Origin: Pontivivens sp032464575
GTDB lineage: Bacteria; Pseudomonadota; Alphaproteobacteria; Rhodobacterales; Rhodobacteraceae
Length of the DNA stretch: 64,000 nt
Assembly (NCBI GenBank): GCA_032464575.1
Contig: JAWDKM010000001.1
Coordinates: 558,001 to 622,000 of the forward strand
Direction: 5' to 3'
The notes below the pieces were generated by a model. That model was given only the letters and a program-made list of their open reading frames with translations. It was not told the DNA's origin and did not search any database. The stretch's first letter is position 1. Each line of letters starts with the position of its first letter. The position numbers and the translations under genes were made by a program. Shown piece by piece: positions 26,320-34,954 of the stretch.

Positions 26320-27024
26320 TCAGGCGGAGACGAGCTGGTTGTGCTTGCGCGCCATGAACTCCTTGGCCGTCTCGACAGCCACCGCGGCGTCGCGGCAATA
26401 GGCATCGGCGCCGATCGCCTTGCCGAACTCCTCGTTCAGCGGCGCACCGCCGACCAGCACCACGTAGTCGTCGCGGATGCCCTGCTCCACCATCGTGTCG
26501 ATCACGACCTTCATGTAGGGCATCGTGGTGGTGAGCAGCGCCGACATGCCGAGGATGTCGGGCTTCTCGCTCTCCATCGCCTCCAGGTAGCTTTCGACCG
26601 CGTTGTTGATGCCGAGATCGACGACCTCGAAGCCCGCACCCTCCATCATCATCGAGACGAGGTTCTTGCCGATATCGTGGATGTCGCCCTTCACGGTGCC
26701 GATCACCATCTTGCCGAGGCGGGGCGCGCCGGTCTCGACCAGGAGGGGCTTCAGCAGGCCCATGCCCGCCTTCATCGCGTTGGCCGCCAGCAGCACCTCG
26801 GGTACGAAGAGGATGCCGTCGCGGAAGTCGATGCCGACGATGCGCATCCCCTCCACCAGGGCCTTCGTCAGGATGTCGTAGGGTGCCCAGCCGCGCTCCA
26901 GCAGGATCTCGACGGCCTCGACGATCTCGTCCTTCAGCCCGTCATAGAGGTCGTCGTGCATCTGCAGCACGAGCTCCTCGTCGTCGAGCTCGGAGAGGAT
27001 GATGTCCTGTTCTTCTTCGGCCAT
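26320..27024 (-). CDS. Corrinoid (B12-binding) methyltransferase protein
   Basis: A 234-residue methyl-carrier protein of the MtbC/MttC type. Residues 1-100 form the helical cap (YDILTKALVEGMRIVGIDFR, FVPEVLLAANAMKAGM). The C-terminal cobalamin-binding Rossmann domain has the DxHxxG signature in GDIHDIGKNLV, plus LGMSALLTTTMPYM and VLVGGAPLNEEFGKAIGADAY. It carries a methyl group between a substrate-specific methyltransferase and an acceptor. No MttB-type partner lies in the window; the homocysteine S-methyltransferase gene 286 bases upstream may be the acceptor enzyme. ATG at 27024 chosen; 30 upstream codons are not conserved-looking. Confidence 0.92.
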   Translation of the reverse strand: MAEEEQDIILSELDDEELVLQMHDDLYDGLKDEIVEAVEILLERGWAPYDILTKALVEGMRIVGIDFRDGILFVPEVLLAANAMKAGMGLLKPLLVETGAPRLGKMVIGTVKGDIHDIGKNLVSMMMEGAGFEVVDLGINNAVESYLEAMESEKPDILGMSALLTTTMPYMKVVIDTMVEQGIRDDYVVLVGGAPLNEEFGKAIGADAYCRDAAVAVETAKEFMARKHNQLVSA

Positions 27025-27310
27025 GGCTCGTATCCCACAAGACGTGTGTTCGTCGTTCCGGTCAGCTTTGGCGATGCCGGGCGCTGCGCGCAGTCCGAAA
27101 GGCGACACGCACATGCCTTGCTGCGACCAAATCGCTTGGCGTGCGGCTTTAGCCTATCGCAACCGGGCCGACCAGCGTGAATCCAAAGGTGCGACATGCT
27201 GCATCGCAATAGGGATAGAGGCGTGGCGGCCACGTCCCGTTTCGATCGCCGCAGCGGGCGCGGATCTGAGGTTCCGCGTCCACCGCACTGATTTCACGTG
27301 AGGCTTTCCG

Positions 27311-28324
27311 TCACGCCCGGCGCCGGCGGCGTTCGCGGCGGGGGGTGGCTTCGGCGGCTGCACCGGTGCCGTCGCTCTCGGACGAGAAGCCGCCGAGGGC
27401 CTGCGCGATGCGATCGAGGGTCGGACGCGGGCCCGGCGGGGTCTCTTCCAGCGCCTTACGCATGGCCGAAAGGTGCTCCGGCATGGTGCCGCAGCAGCCG
27501 CCGATGATCTTCGCCCCGCTGTCGCGGGCGAGCACGGCGTAATCGGCCATCAGGTCGGGCGTGCCGTCATAGTGGATGTGGCCATCGACATATTTCGGAA
27601 TGCCCGCATTGCCCTTGGCGATCAGAGCGGAGCCGTTGGCCGCGTCCGACAGCCCCAGCATGGTGCGCAGGAGGTCCGAGGCGCCCACCCCGCAATTGGC
27701 GCCATAGGCGACGGGGGCGTGCGGCAGGCTCTCCATGAACCCGGCGAGGCTAGTGGAGGTGACGCCCATCATGGTGCGGCCCGCGGTGTCGAAGCTCATG
27801 GTCCCAGCCCAGGGCGCATCGAGATTGGCGCAGGCCTCGGCGGCGGCGCGCATCTCCTCCTCCGACGAGATCGTCTCGATCCAGAGGACGTCCGCACCGC
27901 CTTCGATGAGGCCCGAGGCCGCTTCCTCGAAGATCTCCACCGCCTCGGCGTGGCTGAGGGAGCCGACCGGCTCCAGGATGTCACCAGTCGGCCCCATGGA
28001 GCCTGCGACGACGATCTTGCGGCCGGAGGCGTCGGCGGCCTCCCGCGCGATCTCGGCCGCGATCCGGTTGAGCTCCCGAACCCGGTGCTGCGCGTCGTGC
28101 AGTTTCAGTCGGGAGGCGTTGCCGCCGAAGGAGTTGGTGAGGAACAGGTCCGAGCCCGCATTCACCGCCCCGTCATAGAGCGCGCGGATGTTCGCGGGCT
28201 CGTCGGTGTTCCACAGCTCCGGCGCATCCCCCGACGCCAGACCCATGTTGAAGAGATTCGTTCCCGTGGCGCCATCCGCCAGCAGCCAGTCGCGCTCCGC
28301 CAGGAGCTCGCTCAATGCAGTCAT
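27311..28324 (-). CDS. bmt: Betaine/methyl donor--homocysteine S-methyltransferase
   Basis: Zinc-dependent S-methyltransferase of 337 residues, Pfam S-methyl_trans type, which makes methionine from homocysteine. Visible are LADGATGTNLFNMGL, LTNSFGGNASRLKL, the zinc cysteine in YGANCGVGASD and the paired cysteines in IIGGCCGTMPEHL. A basic tail (RRERRRRRA) ends the protein. ATG at 28324 follows AGGGGG. Placed between sufE and the corrinoid-protein gene in the same direction, it probably works with the corrinoid protein in demethylation of betaine-like compounds. The methyl donor is inferred from family and context. Confidence 0.85.
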   Translation of the reverse strand: MTALSELLAERDWLLADGATGTNLFNMGLASGDAPELWNTDEPANIRALYDGAVNAGSDLFLTNSFGGNASRLKLHDAQHRVRELNRIAAEIAREAADASGRKIVVAGSMGPTGDILEPVGSLSHAEAVEIFEEAASGLIEGGADVLWIETISSEEEMRAAAEACANLDAPWAGTMSFDTAGRTMMGVTSTSLAGFMESLPHAPVAYGANCGVGASDLLRTMLGLSDAANGSALIAKGNAGIPKYVDGHIHYDGTPDLMADYAVLARDSGAKIIGGCCGTMPEHLSAMRKALEETPPGPRPTLDRIAQALGGFSSESDGTGAAAEATPRRERRRRRA

Positions 28325-28333
28325 AACCACCCC

Positions 28334-28750
28334 CTATGCGGCGCGCACGGACGCCGCGATCTGACGTACACGTTCGATCATAGCACGCAGTCCGTTGGAC
28401 CGCTGTGCCGACAGATGCTTGTCGAGGCCGAGGCGCGCGAACTGTGACGCGGCATCCACGGACAGGACCTCGTCCGGCGTGCGGTCCGAGTAGAGCGTGC
28501 GCAGGATGGCGATCAGCCCCCGCACGATCATCGCGTCGCTGTCGCCGTCGAAGGCGAGGCGGCCGCTCTCGAACCGCGGGACGAGCCAGACCTGGCTCGC
28601 GCAGCCGTCCACCTTGGTCGCAGATGTGCGCAGCCCCGCGTCGAGCGGGTCCATCGCCTTGCCCATCTCGATGACATGGGCGTAGCGGTCCTCCCAATCG
28701 TCGAGGAACTCGAAGGTATCCACGATCTCGTCGAATTCCGCCTGGGCCAT
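28334..28750 (-). CDS. sufE: SufE family sulfur-acceptor protein
   Basis: A 138-residue protein that accepts persulfide sulfur from SufS during Fe-S cluster assembly. The acceptor cysteine lies in KVDGCASQVWLVPRFESG; FLDDWEDRYAHVIEMGKAM and RGLIAILRTLYSDRTPDEV match the family. ATG at 28750. It ends ten bases before the methyltransferase start and may be cotranscribed with it. No other suf genes are near. Confidence 0.95.
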   Translation of the reverse strand: MAQAEFDEIVDTFEFLDDWEDRYAHVIEMGKAMDPLDAGLRTSATKVDGCASQVWLVPRFESGRLAFDGDSDAMIVRGLIAILRTLYSDRTPDEVLSVDAASQFARLGLDKHLSAQRSNGLRAMIERVRQIAASVRAA

Positions 28751-28874
28751 CCGCTCACCTTTCCTTGAGGTTGCTGATCTAAGCGCGGGCCGGCGAAGCG
28801 TCTACCCCCCTTTCGCAGATGCGGCATGCTGGCCTAGGGTGCGCGCACGAAACGAAGATGCAGGAGAACTGCCG

Positions 28875-29276
28875 ATGATCCGCCCCCTTCTCGCGACGCT
28901 TGCGCTTACGCTGACCGCCTGCGGCGACCGCACTCCCGAGGTTCAGGCGCCGGAACCGGAGCCCGACCTTCGCGTCGCCGTGGTCGAACAGGTCGAGTTG
29001 GGACGGACCACGGGCGGCTGGATCGTCACCGTGACCGCCACCGATCCGCGCGGCATCGTGCAGGATCTGGAGCTGGAACCTGCGGGCCGGCGCGCCGGCC
29101 TCATCGTCTATGACCTGCAGGCCGAGGCGGCAGACGGAATGCAGGCCCGCGTCGGTCAGCGCGGCCGCGTGGCGCTCTTCGTTCCGAACGAGGACCTCGC
29201 CGGGGCGAGCGGCGTGCGGGTCGAAGGGGCGCAGGCCGGGGCCACGGCACTCCTGCCCGGCGTTCCGGAGGGTTGA
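28875..29276 (+). CDS. Small predicted lipoprotein
   Basis: A 133-residue protein with signal peptide and lipobox (LLATLALTLTACG, Cys17 after Thr-Ala). The mature part is acidic and beta-rich without a family I recognise. ATG at 28875 is preceded by AGGAGAA. It is the first gene of a short rightward pair with the GFA-family gene ten bases downstream, and is divergent from sufE. Confidence 0.75.
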   Translation: MIRPLLATLALTLTACGDRTPEVQAPEPEPDLRVAVVEQVELGRTTGGWIVTVTATDPRGIVQDLELEPAGRRAGLIVYDLQAEAADGMQARVGQRGRVALFVPNEDLAGASGVRVEGAQAGATALLPGVPEG

Positions 29277-29286
29277 GGAGGACGTC

Positions 29287-29685
29287 ATGGTCAGCGGAAG
29301 CTGCCTCTGCGGCGCGGTGTCATTCGAGGTAGCGGGCGACCTGCCCGTGGCCGATGGCTGCCATTGCACGATCTGCCGGAAATTCTCCGGCCACTACTTC
29401 GTCTCCGCCGACGTGCCGAAATCGGCGCTGACCGTGACGGGCGAGGAAAACGTGACGTGGTACGCCTCGTCGAAGAAGGTCCGCCGCGGCTTCTGCCGGA
29501 TTTGCGGCGCATCGCTCTTCTTCAACCCGCCCGCAAATGACTGGATCGCGGTGGCGCTCGGCGCCGTCGACGGGCCGACGGGGACGCGGATGAGCGAGCA
29601 CATCTTCACGGCGAACAAGGGCGACTACTACGAGATCGCCGACGGCCTGCCGCAGCACAACACCATTCCCCGGCACGAGGGGTGA
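29287..29685 (+). CDS. GFA family (glutathione-dependent formaldehyde-activating-like) protein
   Basis: A 132-residue zinc protein of the GFA/CENP-V fold. The metal-ligand cysteines are visible: GSCLCGAVSFEV, DGCHCTICRKFSGHYF and RGFCRICGASLFF. The family includes glutathione adduct-forming and storage proteins, many of unknown substrate. ATG at 29287 with GAGGA upstream. Cotranscribed with the lipoprotein gene. Confidence 0.9.
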   Translation: MVSGSCLCGAVSFEVAGDLPVADGCHCTICRKFSGHYFVSADVPKSALTVTGEENVTWYASSKKVRRGFCRICGASLFFNPPANDWIAVALGAVDGPTGTRMSEHIFTANKGDYYEIADGLPQHNTIPRHEG

Positions 29686-30508
29686 GGCTGCCCGAGAACC
29701 TGCGCGCTGTGGTCAACTTGCCGGCGGTGCCGCTTGGCGCGACGCGCCGCCCGATCGCGTGGATGACAGGCCTACGCGAGAGGATCTGACAGCCTCGGTC
29801 GAGCCTCATCCGGCGGGGAGTGCCGCGTCCGGCCGGTGGCGCAGAATGGCGTGGCCCTGCGGTCGAACTCCGGTATCCGGGCCCGGAACCGGAGCTTGGG
29901 GCCGAAGCGCAGCGCGTCTGGAACAGCGGCGCCGCCGCTCGCGCATGATCTTGACCGCGAGGGGCTTCGGTAAGAGGCATCACAACTTGCCGATGCGCGG
30001 CGGTTCGACCACATCGCCGCAGTCGCGGAGTGGCTGCATCGCCTTGCCGGAGCATCGGGCCCTATTTCACATCGCCTCGGATGAAGGCGAAGCGTTGGAC
30101 AAAACACTGTTTTAAATACGAAGAGAGGCCGGAGATCCCTGCGAACACGCGCCGGTCGATGCCACCGCGGGTCCGTCGCGGGAACTGACGGCAGAGGATT
30201 GGACCGCGCTCCTCCACCCGTGGCCTGCACGGGCACGACATCCTCGTGGCAATGCGGGAGTCGTCGCTGGCCCGTCCCCGCGCCACCGCGCGGCGCGCCA
30301 GATGTCACACCCGTCCCGGTAATCCGAGGCTTCAAGTTGGGAGCCGTCGAAGCGGGCCATGCGGTCCCGCATCGATCGATCGTCGACAGAAGCCAGGCTC
30401 TACTCGTCGCGCGTCCGCGGCTACACGAACCCACACGCGACGGGCTGCAGCTTCGACGCTGCCGGGCACTACCAAGCGATGCGCTGGCTGCTCGCCATAT
30501 GAGCAGGG
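29686..30508. other. 823-bp stretch without a recognisable gene
   Basis: Open frames here are arginine- and proline-rich shadows on both strands, and none resembles a family I know. Base composition is slightly less GC-rich around 30090-30130 (AACACTGTTTTAAATACG). It borders the rnd gene and the decayed IS region, so it is probably remnant DNA. No tRNA, terminator with T-run or repeat array was seen. Confidence 0.5.
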
Positions 30509-31675
30509 TCAGCCGCCCAGTTCGACCACCTTCACCGACTTGCCCGCGGCGCCGAGCGCGATGCGACCGTCGATCAGCGCCTCGGCCTGCTCGCCGAAGA
30601 GCTCATGCCGCCAACCGTTGCGCAGGCGCTCGCCCTCGGGCCGGCCGAGGACGAAGGCCTCGAGCTCCGACGTGGTGGCGATGAGCTTCTGCGCGACGCC
30701 CGACTTCTCCGACCGCGCGCGCAGCAGCACCTTCAGGAGGTCCATGAGGGCCGGGCTCGCCTGCCCGCCCTGCTCGCGCGGCGGCGCCTTGGGCCAGGTG
30801 TCCTCGGGTGCGGTGGCGGCGGATTTCACCGCCTCTACGATGGCCTCCGCCGTCCGGCCCTTGCGCGCCTCGCGCAGCAGGAGCCGCGACTTGGCCAGCT
30901 CCTCGACCGTCAATGGCCCGTTCGAGGCAACCTCGAGCAGCGCATCGTCCTTCAACAGCCGGTTGCGCGGCACGTCGCGGGTCTGGGCCTCCCGCTCCCG
31001 CCAGGCGGCGAGCGCCCGGGCGATGGCCAGGAACCGCGGGGAGGAAGAGCGCGTCTTCAACCGCCGCCATGCCTCGTCGGGCTCGGTGCGGTAGGTCTCG
31101 GGGCTCAGCAGGACGCCAAGTTCCTCCTGCACCCAGCGCGCACGGCCGGTCTCCTCCAGCTTGCGCGAGAGGTTCTGGTAGATCTGCCGCAGCCAGGTCA
31201 CGTCGGCGAGCGCATAGGCCTTCTGCTTCTTGGACAGCGGCCGCTGCGACCAGTCCGTGAAGCGGGAGGACTTGTCGAGGCCCGCCTTGCAGATCGAGCG
31301 CACCAGCGTCTCGTAACCGACCTGTTCACCATAACCGCAGACCATCGCGGCGACCTGGGTGTCGAAGAGCGGATCTGGCAGGACCTCGGCCTTCTGCCAG
31401 AAGATCTCCAGATCCTGCCGCGCCGCGTGGAAGACCTTCACCACGGAGGTGTCGCGCATCAGCTCGTAGAGCGGCGCGAGGTCGATCTCGCCGGCCAGCA
31501 CGTCGATCAGCGCAGCGCTGTCCTCATCCTCGCCGGGATAGGCCATCTGGATCAGGCAGAGCTGGGCATAATAGGTGCGTTCGCGCAGGAACTCGGTATC
31601 GAGGGTGACGAACGGATGGGCGCGTGCCTCCTCGCAGAAAGCCGCGAGGTCCGCCGTCGTCGTGATTTCGCGCAT
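30509..31675 (-). CDS. rnd: Ribonuclease D
   Basis: 3'-5' exoribonuclease that matures tRNA ends. The 388 residues hold a DEDD exonuclease domain with VTLDTEFLRERTYYAQLCLI (DEDD Exo I), VVKVFHAARQDLEIFWQ (Exo II) and KQKAYALADVTWLRQIY (Exo III, Asp). One HRDC domain follows at about residues 205-285 (LAAWREREAQTRDVPRNRLL). ATG at 31675 is preceded by AAGGGA; an upstream extension of 18 codons exists but is not family-like. It lies inside the decayed region but is itself intact. Confidence 0.95.
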   Translation of the reverse strand: MREITTTADLAAFCEEARAHPFVTLDTEFLRERTYYAQLCLIQMAYPGEDEDSAALIDVLAGEIDLAPLYELMRDTSVVKVFHAARQDLEIFWQKAEVLPDPLFDTQVAAMVCGYGEQVGYETLVRSICKAGLDKSSRFTDWSQRPLSKKQKAYALADVTWLRQIYQNLSRKLEETGRARWVQEELGVLLSPETYRTEPDEAWRRLKTRSSSPRFLAIARALAAWREREAQTRDVPRNRLLKDDALLEVASNGPLTVEELAKSRLLLREARKGRTAEAIVEAVKSAATAPEDTWPKAPPREQGGQASPALMDLLKVLLRARSEKSGVAQKLIATTSELEAFVLGRPEGERLRNGWRHELFGEQAEALIDGRIALGAAGKSVKVVELGG

Positions 31676-31825
31676 GGAATCCCTTAGTGTGTTTGCTGGC
31701 AAGCTAATCCGAGTTTCAGGCAAAGACAAAGCCTTGTCCCTAAAATGCGTGGTATCGCGGTACCTGAGACGCGTTCCCTCTTCCGGTTTGAGGTAAAGTC
31801 CGTCCCTGCGAAGGAGACGGACAGA

Positions 31826-31888
31826 ATGAACGGATCCCGGTTCGGAGAAGAGCAGATCTCAGCGATGCTGAAGCGCGAGGCGGCCCGG
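31826..31888 (+). mobile_element. IS3-type transposase orfA start, remnant
   Basis: The translation MNGSRFGEEQISAMLKREAA matches the N-terminus of IS3-family orfA proteins (family-like R-SRF-xEEQI-xxILKExEAG). It stops after about 20 residues and runs in frame into azoreductase-like sequence. Upstream DNA (31765-31825) with GTAAAGTCCGTCC may be the element's end. This is a truncated IS joined to another gene. Confidence 0.55.
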
Positions 31889-32273
31889 ATGGCAACGCGT
31901 TGGTGATCGGCACGCCGATCTACGTTTTCGGAATGCCGTCCAGCTGGGATATCGTCCACACTCAAGGCGCTCGTCGACCCACCGGTCGCGCAACGGAAAG
32001 GCTTTCGCGGCGGACCAGACTGGGACGCGAGGACTGCTCAGCGACTTGAAGGTCGCGGTCCCGTCCTCGGCCGGCGGGGCCTATGGACGTGGCGAGATGT
32101 TCGACGGACTCGGCATACTGACGCCCTATGCCCGGGCAATCTTCAGCTACATGGGGGCAACCGATCAGACCCCCATTGCCGCCCGGCCGATGATGTTCGC
32201 GGCTACCGATGCCGCCGACCCCGCCATGGCGAAGTCGAAGGCCCAGGCGCTGGCCGAACGGTGGATGGCATGA
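31889..32273 (+). pseudogene. FMN-dependent azoreductase-like pseudogene
   Basis: Three frames together spell one flavodoxin-fold azoreductase. First frame: NALVIGTPIYVFGMPSS. Then a frameshift near 31948-31955 gives TLKALVDPPVAQRKGF. Then a second frameshift near 32040 gives DLKVAVPSSAGGAYGRGEM, AIFSYMGATDQTPI and DPAMAKSKAQALAERWMA followed by TGA. The N-terminal FMN-binding part is replaced by an IS orfA remnant. At least two frameshifts and a missing start make it inactive. The stop overlaps a RidA-like start (ATGA), preserving an old operon junction. Confidence 0.7.
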
Positions 32274-32404
32274 AGGTCCACATGCCGGAGGCGCTGCGTT
32301 GCTTCGCCGGGGAGGTCCGCCCCAGCCCCAGCCTGGAGGCGGGCGGCATGCTGTTCCTGACCGGCATGGTCGGCGCGCTGCATCGCGACGGACCGGAGCC
32401 GGTC
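32270..32404 (+). pseudogene. RidA-like fragment
   Basis: MKVHMPEALRCFAGEVRPSP followed by LEAGGMLFLTGMVGALHRDG looks like the first 40 residues of a RidA/YjgF-type enamine deaminase (GD-x-LFLSGQ pattern). After about base 32395 similarity ends and the frame continues as antisense of a MarR-like fragment. It starts with ATGA coupling to the azoreductase pseudogene. Only a fragment; no function expected. Confidence 0.5.
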
Positions 32405-32409
32405 CGTCG

Positions 32410-32594
32410 CGTCCGGCTTCGGTCACCTCGACGAGGACCGTCCGGCGGTCGGTCTCCGAGCGGTGCCTCTGCGTGGGGCCATCTGCCTCCATCCGCCTCC
32501 TTTCGCCGCACGATATTCGCGACGGCCGCGTCGTCGACCGGAGCTCGGTGGTGATGCGGGTGATGAACGCTGACGTGTTGAGGCAAAAGCGCAC
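32410..32594 (-). pseudogene. MarR-type regulator fragment
   Basis: On the minus strand the frame reads ERRRMEADGPTQRHRSETD, then RRTVLVEVTEAGR. This is the wing and following helix of a MarR-family DNA-binding domain (family pattern LxxxGLVxRxxxxxDRRxxxVxLTxAG). The recognition helix upstream and the C-terminal dimer part are missing. Joined tail-to-tail with the RidA-like fragment near 32400. Confidence 0.45.
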
Positions 32595-32951
32595 AACGTA
32601 ACCGCGCTGCGGTTTGTAGCCCTATGTGAAAACGGCGTAGTAGGCCTGCACCGTCCGCCGCCCGCAGCAGAAGTTGAAGCAGGCGAGGTCGTCGAACGGC
32701 GTCCCGACTGCGTTCGCTTCGGATGGTACAGCCGATGAAGGCGTCCCAGACACGGACGTCGCGACCGCGCGTCTCTGTGCCCTGCAGCTTGGCGTAAGTC
32801 GAAATCCAGCGCACAGCCACGCTAGAAGAAAGACATCTTGACCATTGAGCGTACAACGTCAGTAAACGCTTATACCAATGAGTGACAAGACACCGCGACC
32901 GAGACGATCGATGGAACGGACGAAGGTGCAAAGGGGACCTCGCAGACCATC
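32595..32951. other. 357-bp stretch without a recognisable gene
   Basis: No frame is family-like. The minus frame reading TPFDDLACFNFCCGRRTVQA (about 32640-32700) has coding-like composition, but I could not identify it. Part of the decayed region. Confidence 0.4.
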
Positions 32952-34280
32952 GTGGCCATCATGATCCACGTGTTCGGAATCCGCCTGATGCTCGGAAGCG
33001 CCTTTCCCCTCATTGCACTCAGCATGGGAAGCCGGGGCGCGCCCGAGACCGCGATCGACTTGGTAGGCGCGATGTCGCCGGTGGCGACCTTCGTGGCGGA
33101 CGGGATGGTGCTGTGCATATACGGCCCGTTGCCGGCGCTGATCGGCGAGCGCTTCGCCGTCACACAACTCGCCACCGCACCCCTCGACAAGCTGATCCCC
33201 GGCACGGCGGTCCGTGCTGAGACCATCGTCGAACTCAGCTTTGCGGGTACCCCGCTGGCCGTACTGCCGTTTGAGTGGGACCCCGAACGCCTTCATGCCA
33301 CCTGCGGACAGCACGCCCGAGCCGATCCGACAGGTGCTGGCGGCAACGCCGGTAAGACGTCCGACCTCGTCGCGCTCAACGACACATTCGACGCCGCGCG
33401 TGGACCGGGCATCGAGCGCAAGGTCTCCGCGCCCTTGGAGATTGTCGCAGGGCTCTCCGCTCGCGCCATGCCTGTCACTGGGCTGGAGCGGATCGTCGAT
33501 CAGGACTCGCTTTGCTTCCTGATGCTCCACCGCGGCCCGTCGGGCACGTGGGGGCTCGCCAGCCACCTCAAGGGCGACTTCTTCCGCCTGACCGCCTTCG
33601 CCACCGAGTACGACTTACCGACCTACGAGCCGTCTCCCAAGGATCGGGAGGGGCAGGAGGCGCTCTTCCCGGCATATCACCGAATGATGATGTCGACCGA
33701 GGGCTTCCGGCACCCGACCGAGGCCGGCCCGCTGCCGGGCGAGCGGGGCGACCGACAGCGTGCGTCTCCTACCCGAGGTCGCGGAGTTGCCGTCCGACCT
33801 GGAGCGTTGCCACATCGTCTTCCCGCGTCCCGCGCGGATCGGCAGCTGGCCGGGCGGCGTGCGCTTGCGCGGTGCGTCGGGCGCGATGCTCCCCGATGCG
33901 CTCCCTGCCATGCCGGAGGGGCTCTGGAGTGGCGACGGGCGGGTGCCACCATCATCGTGCATCGAGGACGGGTGAAGTCAGGCCTCGCGCCACCTGTGCT
34001 GGTGGGAGGGACGGAGATGGCGCTCGACGATCTGTTGGCGGAGTTCCTGCCCGGCGAACCATCGCCTCTGCCGCGTCGCTACGCGGTCGGCCCGCCTCTC
34101 CTCGGGGCCCTGAACCCCGACTTATGGCCGAGCAAGGCGCCGGAAGTCGGAACGAGAGAGCCGCTCCGCGTATCACCGCCGCAACCCATAGACCTAGTGA
34201 GCCTCGCCGTGGAAGCGGTCTCCGTTCTCGCGGAAGAGGGCAAACGTGGGAGCCTGACACTAGTCCCCAAGCAACCGTGA
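32952..34280 (+). CDS. Unidentified long open frame, possibly a decayed gene
   Basis: A 442-codon open frame upstream of and codirectional with the TetR gene (12-base gap). I do not recognise it. The stretch around residues 190-255 (DQDSLCFLMLHRGPSGTWGL; FFRLTAFATEYDLPTYEPS) has protein-like composition. From about 33750 the coding-like sequence seems to move to another frame (LPEVAELPSDLERCHIVFP) while this frame becomes arginine-rich. This suggests a frameshifted gene rather than an intact one. An ATG at 32952 is used only because it is first in frame. Confidence 0.25.
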   Translation: MAIMIHVFGIRLMLGSAFPLIALSMGSRGAPETAIDLVGAMSPVATFVADGMVLCIYGPLPALIGERFAVTQLATAPLDKLIPGTAVRAETIVELSFAGTPLAVLPFEWDPERLHATCGQHARADPTGAGGNAGKTSDLVALNDTFDAARGPGIERKVSAPLEIVAGLSARAMPVTGLERIVDQDSLCFLMLHRGPSGTWGLASHLKGDFFRLTAFATEYDLPTYEPSPKDREGQEALFPAYHRMMMSTEGFRHPTEAGPLPGERGDRQRASPTRGRGVAVRPGALPHRLPASRADRQLAGRRALARCVGRDAPRCAPCHAGGALEWRRAGATIIVHRGRVKSGLAPPVLVGGTEMALDDLLAEFLPGEPSPLPRRYAVGPPLLGALNPDLWPSKAPEVGTREPLRVSPPQPIDLVSLAVEAVSVLAEEGKRGSLTLVPKQP

Positions 34281-34292
34281 GAGGCAGGCCGC

Positions 34293-34805
34293 ATGACGAT
34301 CCACATTGCGGCGAAGATGGAGACGATCCTCGACGCGGCGCGTCCGCTGTTCCTGCGCGAGGGCGACGGCGCGACGACGCTGGAGGCAGTCGCCGCCGAG
34401 GCAGGTGTCTCGAGGATGACCCTGTATCGGCACTTCGGCTCGAAAGAGGCGCTGGTCTACTCGCTTGTCGATGGCAGGGACGGCTTGGAGGGATCGAACT
34501 CGGACGATGGGGCAGTCGTGGAGCGATTGCGGACGTTCGGCGTCGTCTTCGCGCGATCACTCATGCGCCTAGAGGCGCTCACGCTCTACAGGATGATCGT
34601 CGCGGAAGCCGAGCGGTTCCCCGATCTCGCCGAGCTGTTCCAAGAGCGGGGCCGGGCGCGAGCACCAGGCCGGATCGCTGATCTGTCGACTCGAGAGTTG
34701 CGCCTCGCCCCGTCGGAGGCGGCCATGAGAGCGGCGGAGTTCGACGCCCTGGTCCTCGGCGACCTCTACCAGCGTCGTCTGTTCGGGGTAGCGACGAACG
34801 GCTAA
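34293..34805 (+). CDS. TetR family transcriptional regulator
   Basis: A 170-residue TetR-type repressor. The N-terminal helix-turn-helix is clear: ETILDAARPLFLREGDGATT then AAEAGVSRMTLYRHFGSKEA. The C-terminal part has IVAEAERFPDLAELFQERG and ends EFDALVLGDLYQRRLFG, similar to AcrR-like C-terminal domains, but is about 20-25 residues shorter than usual. ATG at 34293. It may regulate the unidentified frame upstream. IS remnants lie on both sides, so recent transfer or decay is plausible. Confidence 0.8.
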   Translation: MTIHIAAKMETILDAARPLFLREGDGATTLEAVAAEAGVSRMTLYRHFGSKEALVYSLVDGRDGLEGSNSDDGAVVERLRTFGVVFARSLMRLEALTLYRMIVAEAERFPDLAELFQERGRARAPGRIADLSTRELRLAPSEAAMRAAEFDALVLGDLYQRRLFGVATNG

Positions 34806-34954
34806 GGAGACGCGGTACTCGAACAGAAGGTCGAACGCGCCGTGACTTATTTGTGCCTCTGATGTGCGGCCCGGTGCGGTACTTGGAACCGTTATTCACA
34901 GATCTCATCACATGACATGGTCAGAATCGACCCTCCCGGAATAGATTGAGACTG

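Noticed and set aside
27025..27310. Cobalamin or SAM-type riboswitch between the methyltransferase and corrinoid-protein genes
   Set aside because: No B12-box-like GCCACTG, no SAH or SAM-II core pairs could be found on the minus strand; the 286 bases show no conserved structure I recognise.
29772..30434. 220-codon minus-strand frame in the gap before rnd
   Set aside because: Composition is Arg/Ser/Pro-rich with no domain; also tested as an IS5-type transposase end, but the match to the family tail was not convincing.
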